Shown here: positions 3,846 to 5,458 of the stretch, in pieces | How the letters are laid out: the number at the start of each line of letters is the position of its first letter | Position numbering within the stretch: position 1 is the first letter of the stretch | Origin: Pseudomonadota bacterium | GTDB taxonomy: Bacteria > Myxococcota > Myxococcia > Myxococcales > Myxococcaceae | Assembly: GCA_023424585.1 (NCBI GenBank) | Contig: JAFADT010000295.1 | Location: 1 to 5,458 of the forward strand | Direction: 5' to 3' | Length of the DNA: 5,458 nt | Notes under the pieces: generated by a model | The model's input: only the letters and a program-made list of their open reading frames with translations | Databases searched by the model: none | Told to the model about the DNA's origin: nothing | Position numbers and translations under genes: made by a program

Positions 3846-5458
3846 ATGGCCTTGCCTCGTCCGCGCCTGTCCGGCGCCTTCGCGTTGTTGGCCTTCGCCC
3901 TCACCGCCTGTGGCAGCGACCGCCCCGACACCTGGACCGACGCCTCCCACGGGAAGCACGCGCCACCGGCCTATGACGTCGTCTTCCCCCAGGGGAAGGT
4001 GCAGCGCCTGGACATCGTCGTCACGCCGGAGGACTGGGCGACGATGCAGGACGACATGACGTCCATGCTCGGCGAGTTCGGCGCGGGCGGAGGTATCGGC
4101 GGGGGCGGCGGGGGCATGGGTGGCCCGCCCGATGGTGGCATGGGCGGCGGTGGCGGAGGCGGCTTCCCCGCGGAGTTCGAGGCGGCCTGCGTAGGCAAGG
4201 CGTCCGGCGAGGACTGCACCGCGACGTTCAACGGAAACACCTTCACCAGCACCTGCTCCACGTCTCCCATGGGCGGCGCGCTCGCGTGCCTCCCGACGAT
4301 GGGCGGGGGTGGTGGCGGCGGCCCTGGCGGGCCTCCCGACGGCGGCGGGTTTGATCCAGGCGGCGGCGCGGGTGGCGGCGGAGGCGACCTCATCCCCAAC
4401 ACGCCGGTGTACGTGCCCGCGACGGTGAAGTTCGAGGGCAAGACGTGGAACTACGTGGGGCTGCGCTACAAGGGCAACTCGTCGCTGTCCCAGGGGTGGC
4501 GGAGCGGCGTGGGCAAGCTGCCGCTGCGCTTCAACTTCGACAAGTTCGAGGACGCGCACCCTGAAATCGAGGGCCAGCACTTCTACGGCTTCGGCAAGCT
4601 GTCGCTGTCCAACGCGGTGGCGGACGCGTCGCTCCTCCGCAACAAGGTGGCCACGGACCTGTTCCGCGAGGCGGGCGTCCCGGCCAGCTACACCGCGTTC
4701 GCCGCCGTCTACCTGGACCACGGCGACGGACCTCGATACTGGGGCCTCTACACGCTGGCGGAGGACCCCGGCGACCCGCTGCTCGAGCGCTTCTTCGGCG
4801 ACGACAGCGGCCCGCTCTACGAGGCGGACGGCACCGGCGCGCGGCTCCAGAGCTTCGACGAGGCCTCGTTCGAGCCGGACAACAAGGCGGCGGAGAAGGC
4901 GGGCTGGGGCAGCGTGCAGGCGCTCATCACCGCGCTCAACTCGGACCGCGCGGACTCCGTCGCGTGGCGCACGCGGCTGGAGGCCACGCTGGACGTGGAC
5001 GGCTTCCTCAAGTGGCTGGCCTACAACACCGTCATCGAGAACTGGGACGCGTATGGCGCCATGGCCCACAACTACCTGCTGTATTCGCACCCGGGGGAGA
5101 ACGGCCGGCTGCACTGGGTGACGTGGGACCATGACCGGTCGTTCCAGGACGGCATGCGCGCCACGTCGCTGTCGCAGGAGGCCGTGGACGCGACCTGGCC
5201 GCTCATCCGCTACCTGATGGACGACCCCGTCTACCGGCCCGTCTACGAGAAGTACGCGCTGGAGGCGGTGGACGGCCTGCTCGCCCCGGGGCCGCTGGAG
5301 GCGCGCTTCCGCGAGGAGCACGCGCTCATCACCCCGTGGGTGGTGGGCGAGAACGCGGAGCAGGCGGGCTTCACGTTCCTGAGCAGCCCGCAGGCGTTCC
5401 AGGACGCGCTCACCGGGGCCAACGGCCTGGTGGACTTCGCGACGAAGCGGCAGGCCGA
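3846..5458 (+). CDS. CotH kinase-family lipoprotein (cut by right window edge)
   Basis: The first 537 residues of a CotH-family protein are visible. CotH proteins are atypical secreted kinases; Bacillus CotH phosphorylates spore-coat proteins. The start is a lipoprotein signal: basic MALPRPR, a hydrophobic core, then the lipobox LTAC with C22 as the lipid anchor. G23-S24 follow, with no Asp retention residue, suggesting the outer membrane. Next come PQGKVQRLDIVVTPEDW (48-64, the typical CotH opening strand), then an insertion at 79-180 made of two Gly-rich tracts around a four-cysteine island. The core resumes at VYVPATVKFEGKTW and GLRYKGNSSL (205-214). Further family motifs are NTVIENWDAYG (394-404), HNYLLY (408-413) and the probable metal-binding WDHDRSF (427-433). 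Some C-terminal sequence is missing. Third positions match the host. The target is unknown; spore or cell-surface protein phosphorylation is a reasonable guess in a spore-forming myxobacterium. Confidence 0.92.
   Translation, partial: MALPRPRLSGAFALLAFALTACGSDRPDTWTDASHGKHAPPAYDVVFPQGKVQRLDIVVTPEDWATMQDDMTSMLGEFGAGGGIGGGGGGMGGPPDGGMGGGGGGGFPAEFEAACVGKASGEDCTATFNGNTFTSTCSTSPMGGALACLPTMGGGGGGGPGGPPDGGGFDPGGGAGGGGGDLIPNTPVYVPATVKFEGKTWNYVGLRYKGNSSLSQGWRSGVGKLPLRFNFDKFEDAHPEIEGQHFYGFGKLSLSNAVADASLLRNKVATDLFREAGVPASYTAFAAVYLDHGDGPRYWGLYTLAEDPGDPLLERFFGDDSGPLYEADGTGARLQSFDEASFEPDNKAAEKAGWGSVQALITALNSDRADSVAWRTRLEATLDVDGFLKWLAYNTVIENWDAYGAMAHNYLLYSHPGENGRLHWVTWDHDRSFQDGMRATSLSQEAVDATWPLIRYLMDDPVYRPVYEKYALEAVDGLLAPGPLEARFREEHALITPWVVGENAEQAGFTFLSSPQAFQDALTGANGLVDFATKRQA
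4080..4385 (+). repeat. Paired glycine-rich tracts flanking a cysteine island, inside the CotH gene
   Basis: Two low-complexity tracts (4080-4163 and 4299-4385) code mainly for Gly. Both contain the motif GGPPDGG (codons at 4119-4139 and 4326-4346), so one may derive from the other. Between them, 4164-4298 encodes a compact segment with four cysteines (C115, C124, C137, C148), suited to two disulfides outside the cytoplasm. The whole block interrupts the CotH fold between its first strands and GLRYKGNSS. Confidence 0.8.

Noticed and set aside
3971..4441. Proline-rich minus-strand frame of 156 codons
   Set aside because: The long Pro runs are the complement of the Gly tracts in the CotH gene, not an independent protein.
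3729..5321. Long minus-strand open frame of 530 codons opposite the CotH gene
   Set aside because: Its translation is Arg/Val/Ala/Pro-rich low complexity with no recognisable domain, while the plus strand encodes a lipoprotein signal and several CotH motifs.

Overview
The window has very high GC content and strongly GC-biased third codon positions. It encodes a PP2C phosphatase, a CotH-type lipoprotein and several small uncharacterised proteins. This fits a myxobacterium (Myxococcus, Corallococcus or a relative), but that is an inference from composition and gene content, not from a marker gene. There are six protein genes, two of them cut by the window ends. No RNA genes, insertion sequences, CRISPR arrays or attachment sites were seen.

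Left part, minus strand (1-619): an 83-residue basic protein of unknown function is followed, with a 4-base stop/start overlap, by a PP2C-type Ser/Thr phosphatase that runs off the left edge. They should be co-transcribed and translationally coupled. A palindrome lies upstream of the pair. The stretch 620-1112 holds no convincing gene. It contains overlapping inverted repeats, one doubtful 53-codon ORF with a cysteine cluster, and a 21-codon fragment resembling the end of a Fis-type helix-turn-helix. It looks like decayed or regulatory DNA.

Middle, minus strand (1113-2396 or 2450): a roughly 430-residue membrane protein has a charged helical N-terminus, a two-helix membrane hairpin, one bacterial PH-like domain after the hairpin and possibly a second one near the C-terminus. 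A gap of about 340 bp follows, carrying a good sigma-70-like promoter that faces right.

Right part, plus strand: a two-gene operon (2734-3676) has a 14-base overlap. It encodes a 190-residue protein of unknown function, with a CxxC motif and a short segment resembling the Glyoxalase_8-type motif, and a GIY-YIG-fold protein. After a 169-bp gap containing an 11-bp perfect hairpin comes a CotH-kinase-family lipoprotein (3846 to the right edge). It carries a glycine-rich, four-cysteine insertion ahead of its kinase-like core.

The most promising candidate for an undescribed system is the 190-residue/GIY-YIG pair. Second is the coupled 83-residue protein/PP2C phosphatase pair, whose small protein could be a substrate or regulator. 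Neither function can be proved from the sequence alone.
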